64,000 nucleotides of DNA from Aeromonas rivipollensis (GTDB taxonomy: Bacteria; Pseudomonadota; Gammaproteobacteria; Enterobacterales; Aeromonadaceae), in the NCBI RefSeq assembly GCF_010974825.1, contig NZ_JAAILA010000012.1, positions 124,001 through 188,000 on the forward strand, read 5' to 3'. This document shows, in pieces, positions 33,854 through 41,787 of this stretch. Every line of letters begins with the position of its first letter. Within the stretch, counting starts at the first letter, position 1. The notes below the pieces were generated by a model. That model was not told the DNA's origin. It searched no databases and saw nothing but the letters and a program-made list of their open reading frames with translations. The position numbers and the translations under genes are program-made.

Positions 33854-34502
33854 GGTCAGTTTCCTTTTTTATGGGCAGATTATGTTATTGGCGCCCCGCG
33901 CAAGGCGGGCCGCAGCACCTTGTTAGATGTCGAACTCGGCCAGCGGCCAAGATCGCGCCTACTCTGCCCCCTTAGCGGCGGAGTCGCTGGGAGCTGGCTA
34001 ACAATGCCAACAAATTGTTGCGTGCAGGTGACGAGCAATACCCGTATGGGCAGGTTATTTCGCTCCAAATGGCGGGGCGACGGGTCTGCCGAGATGTTCT
34101 GCCGCCTCTGTGTCGTCTCGGCGCACAAGGGGATGACAGACTCTGACACAGGGATACCAATCCGCATCTTGGCAGGGTGCGGCCGAGAGCGGCCATGGGG
34201 GCACGGCGGCCTTGGCAAACCGGTCGGTACAAGGTTGGGGGAATAACGGCAACCAGGGAGAAGCGCCGGGATAAATCGCCGCAAGGTTGGCGAGCCAATA
34301 TTCCCCCTCGTCGGCAGGAAAATTCCATGGCCACAGTGAAAACGATGCCAAATGAAACAGGATTTTATCCTGACTGACTGGGGCTAGACGGTCAGGCCCT
34401 AAAAAAGAGGGGGGAGCATGCAGACGGCCATTGCTTTTCGGCTCACGAATAGCAATAGTTCTCACTTCTTTTTTTAGGCCGTATCCCCCGAGGTTTCACA
34501 AG
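33854..34502. other. long intergenic region with several hairpins
   Basis: About 650 bases without a supported gene, between divergent exeM and the ABC-transporter operon. Direct observations: GCCGAGA...TCTCGGC around 34089-34123, CAGGATTTTATCCTG at about 34361-34375, and long-range complementarity between GGCCCTAAAAAAGA near 34396 and TTCTTTTTTTAGGCC near 34468. These could form a structured 5' leader of the transporter mRNA. I compared it with the cobalamin riboswitch consensus and did not find the required boxes. Confidence 0.45.
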
Positions 34503-35609
34503 ATGTTTCGTCACCCCCTGGCAAAGTTGCTGCTGCTTGGTCAGCTCGCCCTGATGAGCTGGATGGCACAGGCCGCCGCCCCCGTTGAAGTGGAAGATGT
34601 GATGGGCCGCAAGGTCTCCCTGAGCCTGCCCGCGAGCCGCATAGTGCTCGGTTTCTATCCCGAGGATTACCTGGCCGTGGCCGGTGAAGGGGGCGCCGAT
34701 CGCCTGGTGGGCATGTCCCGTGGCTGGTTCGTCAAGTCCCGCCCCGCCATCTGGTCCCTCTATGTGGCCAGCCTGCCGCAACTGGCCAAGGTGCCCGACC
34801 TTGGCAACGTGCAGGATCAGAGCTTCTCCATCGAGAAGACCCTGGCGGTCAAACCCGATCTGGTGATCCTGGCCCAGTGGCAATACGAGGCCCTGGCCCC
34901 GGATCTGCCGCGCCTCGAGCAGGCTGGCATTCCCGTGGTGGTGGTGGATTACAACGCCCAGACCCTGGCCCGCCACATGGCGAGCACCCTGCTGCTTGGC
35001 AAGGTGACCGGCCAGGAGGCCCGTGCCCGCAAGATGGCCGACGAATACAAGGCCAAGATTGACACCATCACTTCCCGGGTTGCCAAGGCGAAGCGCCAGC
35101 CGCCCCGGGTCTACATCGAGCTGGGTGACAAGGGCCCGGCCGAGTACAGCTACACCTATGGCAAGGACATGTGGGGCGCCATGGCCCTGCTGGCCGGCGG
35201 TGACAACGTCGCGGCCCCCTTCGTCGAACGCTGGGGCCCCATACACCCTGAGCAGCTGCTGGCGAGCAAACCCGAGGTGATCCTGATGGCGGGCTACGAG
35301 AGCGTGAGCAGCGCAGAGGCGATGCAGGTCGGTCAGGATATCTCGGCCGAGACGGTGCGCCAGCGTCTGCAGGGTTTTGCCGCCCGTCCGGGCTGGAGCG
35401 AGTTGCCTGCGGTGCAGCAGGGTCGCCTCTTCGCCGTCTATCACGGCGCCACCCGCAGCATCATGGATGCCGCCCTCATCGAATTCATGGCCAAGGCGCT
35501 CTACCCGGACTTGTTCGAGGATCTCGATCCCCTGGCCACCTATCAGGGCTTCTACCGCAGCTATCTGCCCATTCGTCCCCAGGGCACCTTTATGCTGGGT
35601 ATCAAGTAA
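34503..35609 (+). CDS. periplasmic substrate-binding protein of an iron-complex-type ABC transporter
   Basis: 368 residues from the ATG at 34503 (GAGG 9 bases upstream; 24 further codons upstream are open but hide the signal peptide). The signal peptide runs MFRHPLAKLLLL...MAQA. The BtuF/FecB-type fold is indicated by VEVEDVMGRKVSLSLPASRIV near the start, LAVKPDLVILAQW, and the second lobe HPEQLLASKPEVILMAGY. The ligand could be a siderophore, haem or another metal chelate; sequence alone does not decide. It is the first gene of a substrate-binding protein, permease, ATPase and MFS group. Confidence 0.9.
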   Translation: MFRHPLAKLLLLGQLALMSWMAQAAAPVEVEDVMGRKVSLSLPASRIVLGFYPEDYLAVAGEGGADRLVGMSRGWFVKSRPAIWSLYVASLPQLAKVPDLGNVQDQSFSIEKTLAVKPDLVILAQWQYEALAPDLPRLEQAGIPVVVVDYNAQTLARHMASTLLLGKVTGQEARARKMADEYKAKIDTITSRVAKAKRQPPRVYIELGDKGPAEYSYTYGKDMWGAMALLAGGDNVAAPFVERWGPIHPEQLLASKPEVILMAGYESVSSAEAMQVGQDISAETVRQRLQGFAARPGWSELPAVQQGRLFAVYHGATRSIMDAALIEFMAKALYPDLFEDLDPLATYQGFYRSYLPIRPQGTFMLGIK

Positions 35610-35728
35610 TGGCAGGTTGAACCTGACGGGCCGGACTTTCCCGACCCGAGTCAGGAAAGTCCCTCTTCGTCATCCCTCTTCAACCCTTGCGGGCGCCCCT
35701 TGAGAGCGCCCGTTTCAGGATGGTTATC

Positions 35729-36781
35729 ATGAATGATTTGGCTGCCCTGCAGCAGACCCTCACCCGCCAGCGACAACGGGAGCGCCGCCGCTGGCACTGG
35801 CTGGCGCTGCTCACCCTGGTGCTGTGCATTACCCTGGTGCTCGACATCGCCACCGGCCCCTCCCTGCTGCCTCTTGGGGAAGTGATCGATGCCCTGCTCT
35901 CCCCCGACCAGGCGGACTCCATGACTCGCACCATCGTCTTTGATATGCGCCTGCCCATCGCCTTGATGGCCCTGGTGGTCGGCGCCTCCCTCGGGCTTGG
36001 CGGTGTCCAGATGCAGACCCTGCTGGACAACCCCCTGGCCAGCCCCTACACCCTGGGGCTCGCGGCCGCGGCCGGGCTCGGCGCCGCACTGGCGCTCTAT
36101 ACCGGCGGTCTTGGGCTGCCGCCCCTGATTGCCATTCCGGCCGGCGCCTTCATTTTGTGCATGTTTGCCGCCAGCCTCTTGTTTGGTCTGGCCATGATGC
36201 GCAACATTAGCAGCCAGACCCTGATCCTGGCGGGCATAGCCCTGCTGTTCCTGTTCCAGTCCCTGCTCTCCCTGCTGCAGTTCCTCTCCTCCCCCGAGCT
36301 AAACCAGCAGATCATGTTCTGGCTGTTTGGCAGCCTGATGCGCACCACCTGGGATGCCCTGATCATCACCGCCGCCGTCACCCTGATCTGCACCCTGCTC
36401 ATCTACCGTGACGCCTGGGCCCTCACCAGCCTGCGTCTGGGGGAAGCCAGGGCCCGCAGTCTCGGGGTCAACGTGGACAGGCTGCGCATGAAGACCCTGA
36501 TCCTGGTCGCCCTGCTCACCGCCACTGCCACCAGCTTCGTCGGCATCATCGGCTTCGTCGGCCTGGTGGCCCCCCACATAGCCCGCATGCTGGTGGGGGA
36601 AGATCAGCGCTTCCTGATCCCGCTGTCGGCCCTGTGCGGCGCCTGCATGCTGTCGGCGGCTTCGGTGCTCTCCAAGTCCATCATTCCGGGGGCCCTCTTT
36701 CCCATCGGCATAGTCACTGCGCTCATTGGCGTGCCCTTCTTCATCTGGCTGATCCTCGGCAGGGGGCGTAAACGTGCTTGA
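35729..36781 (+). CDS. FecCD-family ABC transporter permease
   Basis: 350 residues, about ten membrane helices. Family signatures: RLPIALMALVVGASLGLGGVQMQ (read in part here as LMALVVGASLGLGGVQMQ), NPLASPYTLGLAAAAGLGAA, ARSLGVNV and the C-terminal FVGIIGFVGLVAPHIARMLVG, the coupling segment that contacts the ATPase. The ATG at 35729 has AGGA eight bases upstream; another ATG lies at 35720. It follows the binding-protein gene by 120 bases and overlaps the ATPase gene by 8. Confidence 0.93.
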   Translation: MNDLAALQQTLTRQRQRERRRWHWLALLTLVLCITLVLDIATGPSLLPLGEVIDALLSPDQADSMTRTIVFDMRLPIALMALVVGASLGLGGVQMQTLLDNPLASPYTLGLAAAAGLGAALALYTGGLGLPPLIAIPAGAFILCMFAASLLFGLAMMRNISSQTLILAGIALLFLFQSLLSLLQFLSSPELNQQIMFWLFGSLMRTTWDALIITAAVTLICTLLIYRDAWALTSLRLGEARARSLGVNVDRLRMKTLILVALLTATATSFVGIIGFVGLVAPHIARMLVGEDQRFLIPLSALCGACMLSAASVLSKSIIPGALFPIGIVTALIGVPFFIWLILGRGRKRA

Positions 36782-37541
36782 GATATCCCGACTCTCCCTC
36801 TCCCTCGGCCAGCAGACCCTGCTGCGGGAGCTCGACCTCACCCTGAACCCGGGTCAGGTCCATGTGATCATCGGCCCGAACGGGACCGGCAAGACCTCGC
36901 TTCTGCGCGCCCTGTTCGGTGAACTGACCCCGGCCGCCGGCGACATCCGCCTGGGGGGCCAGAGCGCCCGCCAGATGACCCAAGCCAAATGGCGCCAGCA
37001 ATTTGGCTACATGCCCCAGAACATCCAGTTGGAGCTGGATCTCAGCGTCATCGAAGTGGTGGTGCTGGGGCGTCTCGACAGCCTCTCCATGCGCCTGGCG
37101 GACGAGGATATACTGGCGGCCGGCCGCGCCCTGCAGGCCCTTGGCATAGCCCATCTGGCGGATCGCCCCCTCTACTCCCTAAGCGGCGGCCAGCGGCAGA
37201 TGGTGCTGTTCGCCCAGGTGCTGCTGCGCGACCCCCGCATCATGATGCTGGACGAGCCGGTCAGCGCCCTGGACCTGCATCACCAGATGCAACTGATGGA
37301 GCACCTCTGCCAGCAGACCCGGGAGCAGCAGTGGATCACCCTGGTGGTGCTGCACGATCTCAACCTGGCGGCCCAGTTTGCCGATCAGCTGATCGTGCTG
37401 GCGGGGGGCGATCTGCAAGCCTTCGGCCCCCCCGCCCGGGTGCTCGACGCCGACCTCATCGAGCGCCTCTATCAGGTGCCGGTGCAGATAAGCCACGATC
37501 AGAGCGGTATCCCCTTCCTGCGTACCCTGCGAAGACAATGA
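36774..37541 (+). CDS. ABC transporter ATP-binding protein (FecE/BtuD type)
   Basis: 255 residues starting with GTG inside the permease gene. Walker A is GPNGTGKTS, the signature motif SLSGGQRQMV, Walker B IMMLDEPVSALD, and the H-loop VVLHDLN. It energises the FecCD permease. Shape and order of the three genes are those of a metal-chelate importer. Confidence 0.95.
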   Translation: MLEISRLSLSLGQQTLLRELDLTLNPGQVHVIIGPNGTGKTSLLRALFGELTPAAGDIRLGGQSARQMTQAKWRQQFGYMPQNIQLELDLSVIEVVVLGRLDSLSMRLADEDILAAGRALQALGIAHLADRPLYSLSGGQRQMVLFAQVLLRDPRIMMLDEPVSALDLHHQMQLMEHLCQQTREQQWITLVVLHDLNLAAQFADQLIVLAGGDLQAFGPPARVLDADLIERLYQVPVQISHDQSGIPFLRTLRRQ

Positions 37542-37605
37542 TGACGAGACTTCCCATGACAGCGCCTGCGGTATGGCCCGCAACAGGCCCCCGGGTGCAC
37601 GCAAG

Positions 37606-38835
37606 ATGAACGGCGCCTCCTACTGGCGGGATTGGCAGGGCATGAGCCCGGCCGCCCGCCTGCTCATCATCAATGGCCTGGCGTTCAACCTCGGCTTCTA
37701 CATGATGCTGCCCTTCCTCGCCCAGCACATGGGCAGCGGCCTTGGCCTCGCCGGCTGGGCCTGCGGCCTGGTGATGGGGATGCGGGTCTTCAGCCAGCAG
37801 GGGCTTTTCCTCTTGGGGGGGACGCTCGGGGATCGCATCGGCTATCACCCCGCCATCGTCTGGGGTTGCCTGGTGCGATCGGCCGGCTTCCTGCTGCTGG
37901 GCTGGGCCGAATCCCTGCCCATACTGCTGCTGGCGGCGGCCCTGACCGGCTTTGCCGGGGCCCTCTTCACCCCCTGCGCCCAGGCTTATCTGGCGAGCGA
38001 ATGCGGCACCCCGAGCCAGCGCCAGCGCGCCTTCGCCCTTCACAATCTCGCCAGCCAGGCGGGCATGTTGCTCGGCCCCCTGGTCGGTCTCACCTTGACC
38101 CAGCAGAGCTATGCCCTGACCGGGCTGCTGGCCGCCACCCTGTTCGCCCTGCTCGGGGTGCTGCAGTATCGGGTGCTGCCCAAACGCCCGGTGGCCAACC
38201 AGAGCCCGCGCGGCGCCATCTTGCGCCAGTGGGGCACCATTTTGCGCCAGCGCCCCTTCATGATGTTCACCCTGCTGGCGGGCAGCTACCAGATCCTGTT
38301 CCACCAGCTCTATCTGGCCCTGCCCGCCCATATCCAGAGCCTGCCGGACGCCACCCAGCTGCTCGGCGGCGTCTTCACCCTCTCGGCGGTGATCGGCGTC
38401 CTGCTTCAGCTGCCGGCATCGCGCCTGGTGGAGCGCCGCCTGGGGGTACCGCTCGCCATGGGGCTCGGTATCGGCCTGATGGGGCTCAGCTATCTGGCCC
38501 TCCCCCTGCTGGCCCCCTGGCCAACGGCGGGGGTATTGGCGCAGGTGGCCCTGCTATCCTTGGGCTCCATCCTCTGCTTCCCGCTCTTTGCCGCCCAGTT
38601 GCCCCGCTACGCGCCCCCTGAGCAACTCGCCAGCTACTACGGCTTCTATGCCAGTGCGGGTGGCTGCATGGCGCTCTTTGGCAACCTGCTGATCGGTTTT
38701 ATGCTGGGGGATGCGGGCACCCGTCCCGCCACCGCCATCTGGTGCCTGCTGGCGCTCGCCGGCTTGCTGGCCGGGGTTGGCCTCTATACCCAGCTGCGCA
38801 AGGATGGCCAGCCACAACCGGCCGCCAATCAATAA
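37606..38835 (+). CDS. MFS transporter
   Basis: About 409 residues and 12 predicted membrane helices, of the drug:H+ antiporter-1 shape; the cytoplasmic loop between helices 2 and 3 carries GGTLGDRIGYHPAIVWG, the MFS G-x-x-x-D-R-x-G motif. Two start codons are possible (37573 and 37606), neither with a strong ribosome-binding site. It lies 30-65 bases after the ABC ATPase on the same strand and before a terminator, so it is probably co-transcribed. An exporter next to a chelate importer could secrete the cognate metallophore, but no biosynthesis genes are nearby; this is inference. Confidence 0.88.
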   Translation: MNGASYWRDWQGMSPAARLLIINGLAFNLGFYMMLPFLAQHMGSGLGLAGWACGLVMGMRVFSQQGLFLLGGTLGDRIGYHPAIVWGCLVRSAGFLLLGWAESLPILLLAAALTGFAGALFTPCAQAYLASECGTPSQRQRAFALHNLASQAGMLLGPLVGLTLTQQSYALTGLLAATLFALLGVLQYRVLPKRPVANQSPRGAILRQWGTILRQRPFMMFTLLAGSYQILFHQLYLALPAHIQSLPDATQLLGGVFTLSAVIGVLLQLPASRLVERRLGVPLAMGLGIGLMGLSYLALPLLAPWPTAGVLAQVALLSLGSILCFPLFAAQLPRYAPPEQLASYYGFYASAGGCMALFGNLLIGFMLGDAGTRPATAIWCLLALAGLLAGVGLYTQLRKDGQPQPAANQ

Positions 38836-38863
38836 ACGGGGCGGCCAAGGCCGCCCTGTTTTT
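38834..38863 (+). terminator. terminator of the ABC/MFS operon
   Basis: ACGGGGCGGCC-AA-GGCCGCCCTGT followed by TTTT, directly after the MFS stop codon. Confidence 0.9.
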
Positions 38864-39239
38864 ATCCCATTCCTCCCTCTCCGCTCCTCACCCTTTTCGT
38901 CTAACCCGAAACAGGGCGATATGCTTGGCATCAATCGTACTCTAGTCAGATATATACAGTGTACCTTCCATAACGACTCCAAAATGGACCTGTTTGAAAT
39001 CATTATGCCACGTATATCCTCTTGTTTTGTTGGCTTTACAATCAATGGAGCACCCGCTATTAATTGACTGCCGCTGTTTCATAAGAGGAGCGGTGTAAGG
39101 CTGCCCAGGGAACACTGGTCAGTACCCGCCGCCGCAAACATGTGGAGGACGGGACTTCAACTTGAACCGAAGTCCGTCCGGCCACCATCCAATCCATATC
39201 GTCACGGACTTCAATATCAAACTTATTGAGGTCACGACC
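38864..39239. other. AT-richer intergenic region
   Basis: About 375 bases before the HNH gene, with visibly lower GC than neighbours. A TATATACAGTGTA segment around 38953-38963 resembles half of a LexA box only. No supported gene or repeat. Confidence 0.4.
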
Positions 39240-39608
39240 ATGGGTAAGATCGCCAAACAACGCCACCAGGCTGCCATTCGTCAATCCTTTCAGTGCTTCT
39301 ATTGCGGACTGCCGATGTGGGAAGCCTCCCCTGCCGCACTGATACACCAATACCGCCTCACTCCTGTCGAAGCACGGCTATTGCAGTGTACGGGGGAACA
39401 TCTGCAACCACGCAGCGAAGGGGGATCGGATCGGCCAGCCAATATCGTGGCCGCCTGTCGACACTGCAACGGCACCCGCCATAAAACCCCCACGGTGCTA
39501 TCCCCTGAGCAGTATCAGAAAAAGGTACGGGCGCGGATGGGTAAAGGGGGCTGGTTTCCGAAAGGGATCACCAGCAAGGTAAAGGGGAACAAAACCAATC
39601 GGGTTTAA
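39240..39608 (+). CDS. HNH endonuclease family protein
   Basis: 122 residues from the ATG at 39240 (GAGG eight bases upstream; 26 more open codons upstream unsupported). The first Cys pair is CFYCG, then a core GEHLQPRSEGGSDRPANIVAACRHCNGTRH in which the His of EHL, the Asn of ANIV and the His of RHCN form the HNH beta-beta-alpha-metal motif; CRHC supplies the second zinc pair. The basic C-terminus (KVKGNKTNR) suits DNA binding. Stand-alone gene; neither restriction-modification nor phage partners are adjacent. Lower GC than neighbours suggests acquisition. Confidence 0.85.
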   Translation: MGKIAKQRHQAAIRQSFQCFYCGLPMWEASPAALIHQYRLTPVEARLLQCTGEHLQPRSEGGSDRPANIVAACRHCNGTRHKTPTVLSPEQYQKKVRARMGKGGWFPKGITSKVKGNKTNRV

Positions 39609-39656
39609 GAGCCATAGGTTCGATTAGCGAAGCGTAATCGGACATGCGAAATAGAA

Positions 39657-39682
39657 ATAAAAAGGACGCCATCAGGCGTCCT
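39657..39682 (-). terminator. terminator of the AEC transporter gene
   Basis: AAGGACGCC-TGAT-GGCGTCCTT hairpin; on the minus strand it is followed by TTTTTA, 17 bases past the transporter stop. Confidence 0.85.
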
Positions 39683-39698
39683 TGAAAACAAAACCGGG

Positions 39699-40583
39699 TC
39701 AACTCCCCAGATGGAGCGCCAGCCAGACCGCCAGGGGGATCACCAGCACCGAGAGCGCATTGCCGCCGAGCACTATGCTGGCCACCTTGTCGGGCTGGCA
39801 CTGGTACTGCTCACAGAGCATGTAATTGAGCACCGCCGGGGGCAGCGCCACCGAGAGCATCAGGAGCGGGATCCAGGCAGGATCCAGGGGCAACAGCCAG
39901 ACGGCGATCCCAAGGGAGATGCCCCCCGCCAGCAGATAGAGCAGGTTGCACTTGAGCGCCAGCCCCAGGTGATCCAGCTCCCCTTCCATCAGCCGGATGC
40001 CGAGGGCAAAGAGCATCAGGGGCACAGCTATCTGGCCGAGCAGGGAGGCGCTGGTCACCAGATAGTCCGGCAGCGGGATCTGCAGGTTGGCCACCAGCAG
40101 CCCCGCCAGGGCCGCCCACAGCATGGGGCTGCGCAGCCAGAGCCAGCGCGAGGCGTTGGCCGAGAGGATGAACATGCCCACCGAGAAGTGAAGCAGGTTG
40201 GAGAGCACGAAGAGGATGACGATGGCGCCGAGCTGCTGCTCGCCAAAGGCCAGCACCATCAGCGGGATGCCGAGGTTGCCTGTGTTGCGAAACATGGCGG
40301 GCAAGATCAACGCCGCTCTCTCTATGCCCTTGAGTTTGAGCAGGGAGAGCAGCAAGCCCGGCAGCAATATCACCAGGGCCCCGGCCGCGATAAGCGGCAG
40401 GTGGGCCGCCAGATCCAGCGGGTATTTCACCAGCGCCGAGAAGACCAGCGCCGGGGAGAAGAGCTCTATGTTGGCCCGGTTGATGTAACCGAGTTCGGCT
40501 CCCCCGCGCAGCCGCCCGTAGAGGGCGCCGAGGCCCGCCACCGCAAACACCGGGATGACGATATCGAGCAGTGCACTGAGCAT
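39699..40583 (-). CDS. AEC-family transporter (auxin efflux carrier type)
   Basis: 294 residues, about ten hydrophobic helices in two five-helix halves separated by a short loop, as in bacterial AEC permeases (YfdV/malonate-carrier relatives). Typical wording: VIPVFAVAGLGALYGR at the start, PALVFSALV, FRNTGNLGIPLMVLAFG and the mid-protein VLSNLLHFSVG. Substrate unknown, probably a small carboxylate. It ends the unit downstream of yaeQ, 12 bases away, so the two are likely co-transcribed. Confidence 0.9.
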   Translation of the reverse strand: MLSALLDIVIPVFAVAGLGALYGRLRGGAELGYINRANIELFSPALVFSALVKYPLDLAAHLPLIAAGALVILLPGLLLSLLKLKGIERAALILPAMFRNTGNLGIPLMVLAFGEQQLGAIVILFVLSNLLHFSVGMFILSANASRWLWLRSPMLWAALAGLLVANLQIPLPDYLVTSASLLGQIAVPLMLFALGIRLMEGELDHLGLALKCNLLYLLAGGISLGIAVWLLPLDPAWIPLLMLSVALPPAVLNYMLCEQYQCQPDKVASIVLGGNALSVLVIPLAVWLALHLGS

Positions 40584-40595
40584 GGGGAGTCCGTC

Positions 40596-41153
40596 TTAGA
40601 GTTCGCGGGCGGCGCGCCCCATCAGCACCACGGGATCCAGGGTGACCTCCAGGGTGCCGTTGCTGACCCAGAGCTGGCCGTCCGAGATGGTGCAGGTGAG
40701 CTGCATGGTACGCTCCACCATGGCGGTCAGGGGCAGGGTCTGGCTGTCGGAGAGCTCGATCACGGTCAGGTTGTCGTGCAGGCCGAGCTTGCCCTGGTTC
40801 TGCTTCCACCAGACGCTGGTGCCACGGCCACCGTAGAGATAGAGCACCACCTGGCGGGAGCGGTTGCACGCCTTCTTGAGGCGTTTCTCGTCGGGCTGGC
40901 CGAGTTCAATCCAGAGCTCGATCTCGTCGGAATAGTTCTTGCGCCAGAGCTCGGGCTCGTCGTCCGCCGAGAGTCCCTTGGTGAACTCCAGCCGCTCGGC
41001 GGCGTGCCAGGCAAAGGCCGCCAGCCGGATCATCATCCGCTCGTCGGTCTCGGAGGGGTGACGGGCCAGGGTGAGGGAGTAGTCCTGATAGAGATTGCGA
41101 TCCATGTCAGACAAGCTGATCTGGGCCTTGAAGATGGTTGCCTTGAGCGCCAT
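40596..41153 (-). CDS. yaeQ: YaeQ family protein
   Basis: 185 residues from the ATG at 41153, aligning from MALKATIFKAQISLSDMDRN with E. coli YaeQ (181). Conserved segments are LTLARHPSETDERMMIRL, FTKGLSADDEPELW, WIELGQPDEKRLKKAC and the C-terminal DGQLWVSN. YaeQ proteins have a PD-(D/E)XK nuclease-like fold of uncertain activity; the E. coli gene was noted for suppressing loss of RfaH-dependent haemolysin expression. The open frame continues 48 codons upstream without similarity. Confidence 0.95.
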   Translation of the reverse strand: MALKATIFKAQISLSDMDRNLYQDYSLTLARHPSETDERMMIRLAAFAWHAAERLEFTKGLSADDEPELWRKNYSDEIELWIELGQPDEKRLKKACNRSRQVVLYLYGGRGTSVWWKQNQGKLGLHDNLTVIELSDSQTLPLTAMVERTMQLTCTISDGQLWVSNGTLEVTLDPVVLMGRAAREL

Positions 41154-41295
41154 AGAAATCGTGAACACCTGATGAAAGAGAAAAGGGCGGACATGCCGGG
41201 CGCCAGTGTAATCAAAATGGCCGCCGGGTTCGACCATATTGACCACAGTTTTCCCCGCCTTGGCCTGGATAAATGCGTTAAAAAACACATAAAAC

Positions 41296-41322
41296 AAATG
41301 CCAGTCCGAGGACTGGCATTTG
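41296..41322 (-). terminator. terminator of the small membrane protein gene
   Basis: AAATGCCAGTCC-TC-GGACTGGCATTT hairpin, then TGTTTT on the minus strand. Confidence 0.85.
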
Positions 41323-41342
41323 GCGGCATTAACGAGAGTGAC

Positions 41343-41483
41343 TCACTTCTCGGCGGACTTGACCCCGAAGGCATTGAGCAGCAGGCAGCAGGTCACTGCC
41401 ACGGCAACGAAGCCGCTCAGGAAGATAAAGGGCATGGCCCCGTATCCCAATATGTTCCAGATGGTTTGTTCAAGCAGACTCAT
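41343..41483 (-). CDS. 46-residue single-span membrane protein (TIGR02808 type)
   Basis: MSLLEQTIWNILGYGAMPF starts a 46-residue protein with one hydrophobic helix (about 14-38) and a short charged tail. The ATG at 41483 has AAGGA upstream. Length, single span and N-terminal wording fit the small TIGR02808 family, which I recall from family notes as sitting next to periplasmic nitrate reductase genes in Vibrio but apart from them in Aeromonas hydrophila. No nap genes are in this window. Single-gene unit with its own terminator. Function unknown. Confidence 0.8.
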   Translation of the reverse strand: MSLLEQTIWNILGYGAMPFIFLSGFVAVAVTCCLLLNAFGVKSAEK

Positions 41484-41696
41484 TGTGTGTCCTTCATCCA
41501 GTGAAATGGGTGTCCCTTTCGTGACGGGGTAGTCCCCGTTCCTGATAAGGCTATTTGACCTCAACCGGCGCCTGAGTCCTATGCCACCAAAGTAATAAAT
41601 GGGGCACCAGTTTGCGCCAGATCAATGATTTGGCCCCTGATGCGCCGCTTTTTTACCCATGGAGGCGAGCGTTCTCCCCTTCCCTACCCCGCTCAG

Positions 41697-41728
41697 ACAA
41701 AAAAACGAGGCGACCCCGGGGTCGCCTC
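41697..41728 (-). terminator. terminator of fadIJ
   Basis: GAGGCGACCCC/GGGGTCGCCTC, a perfect 11-bp stem with almost no loop, then G-TTTTTTT on the minus strand; 45 bases past the fadJ stop. Confidence 0.9.
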
Positions 41729-41756
41729 GCGTGCTTTCTAGGCTGTTCGCCGCTGA

Positions 41757-41787
41757 TCAGTAGAAGCGCGGCTCAGTAGAAGCGCTG
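41757..41787 (-). repeat. duplicated fadJ stop region
   Basis: The final codons and stop of fadJ, CGCTTCTACTGA, recur 16 bases further downstream, preceded by a similar GC. The second copy is out of phase with fadJ. Confidence 0.75.

Noticed and set aside
34327-34377. 16-codon frame (MATVKTMPNETGFYPD) upstream of the ABC transporter as a leader peptide
   Set aside because: No regulatory codon run, no clear ribosome-binding site and no matching attenuator.
34050-34500. Cobalamin riboswitch before the BtuF/FecB-like gene
   Set aside because: The B12 box and the conserved AGGGAA...GGTG and CACTG elements could not be found in the right order on the plus strand.
38951-38968. LexA box near the HNH gene
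   Set aside because: Only the right half (ATATATACAG) matches; the left half lacks CTGT.
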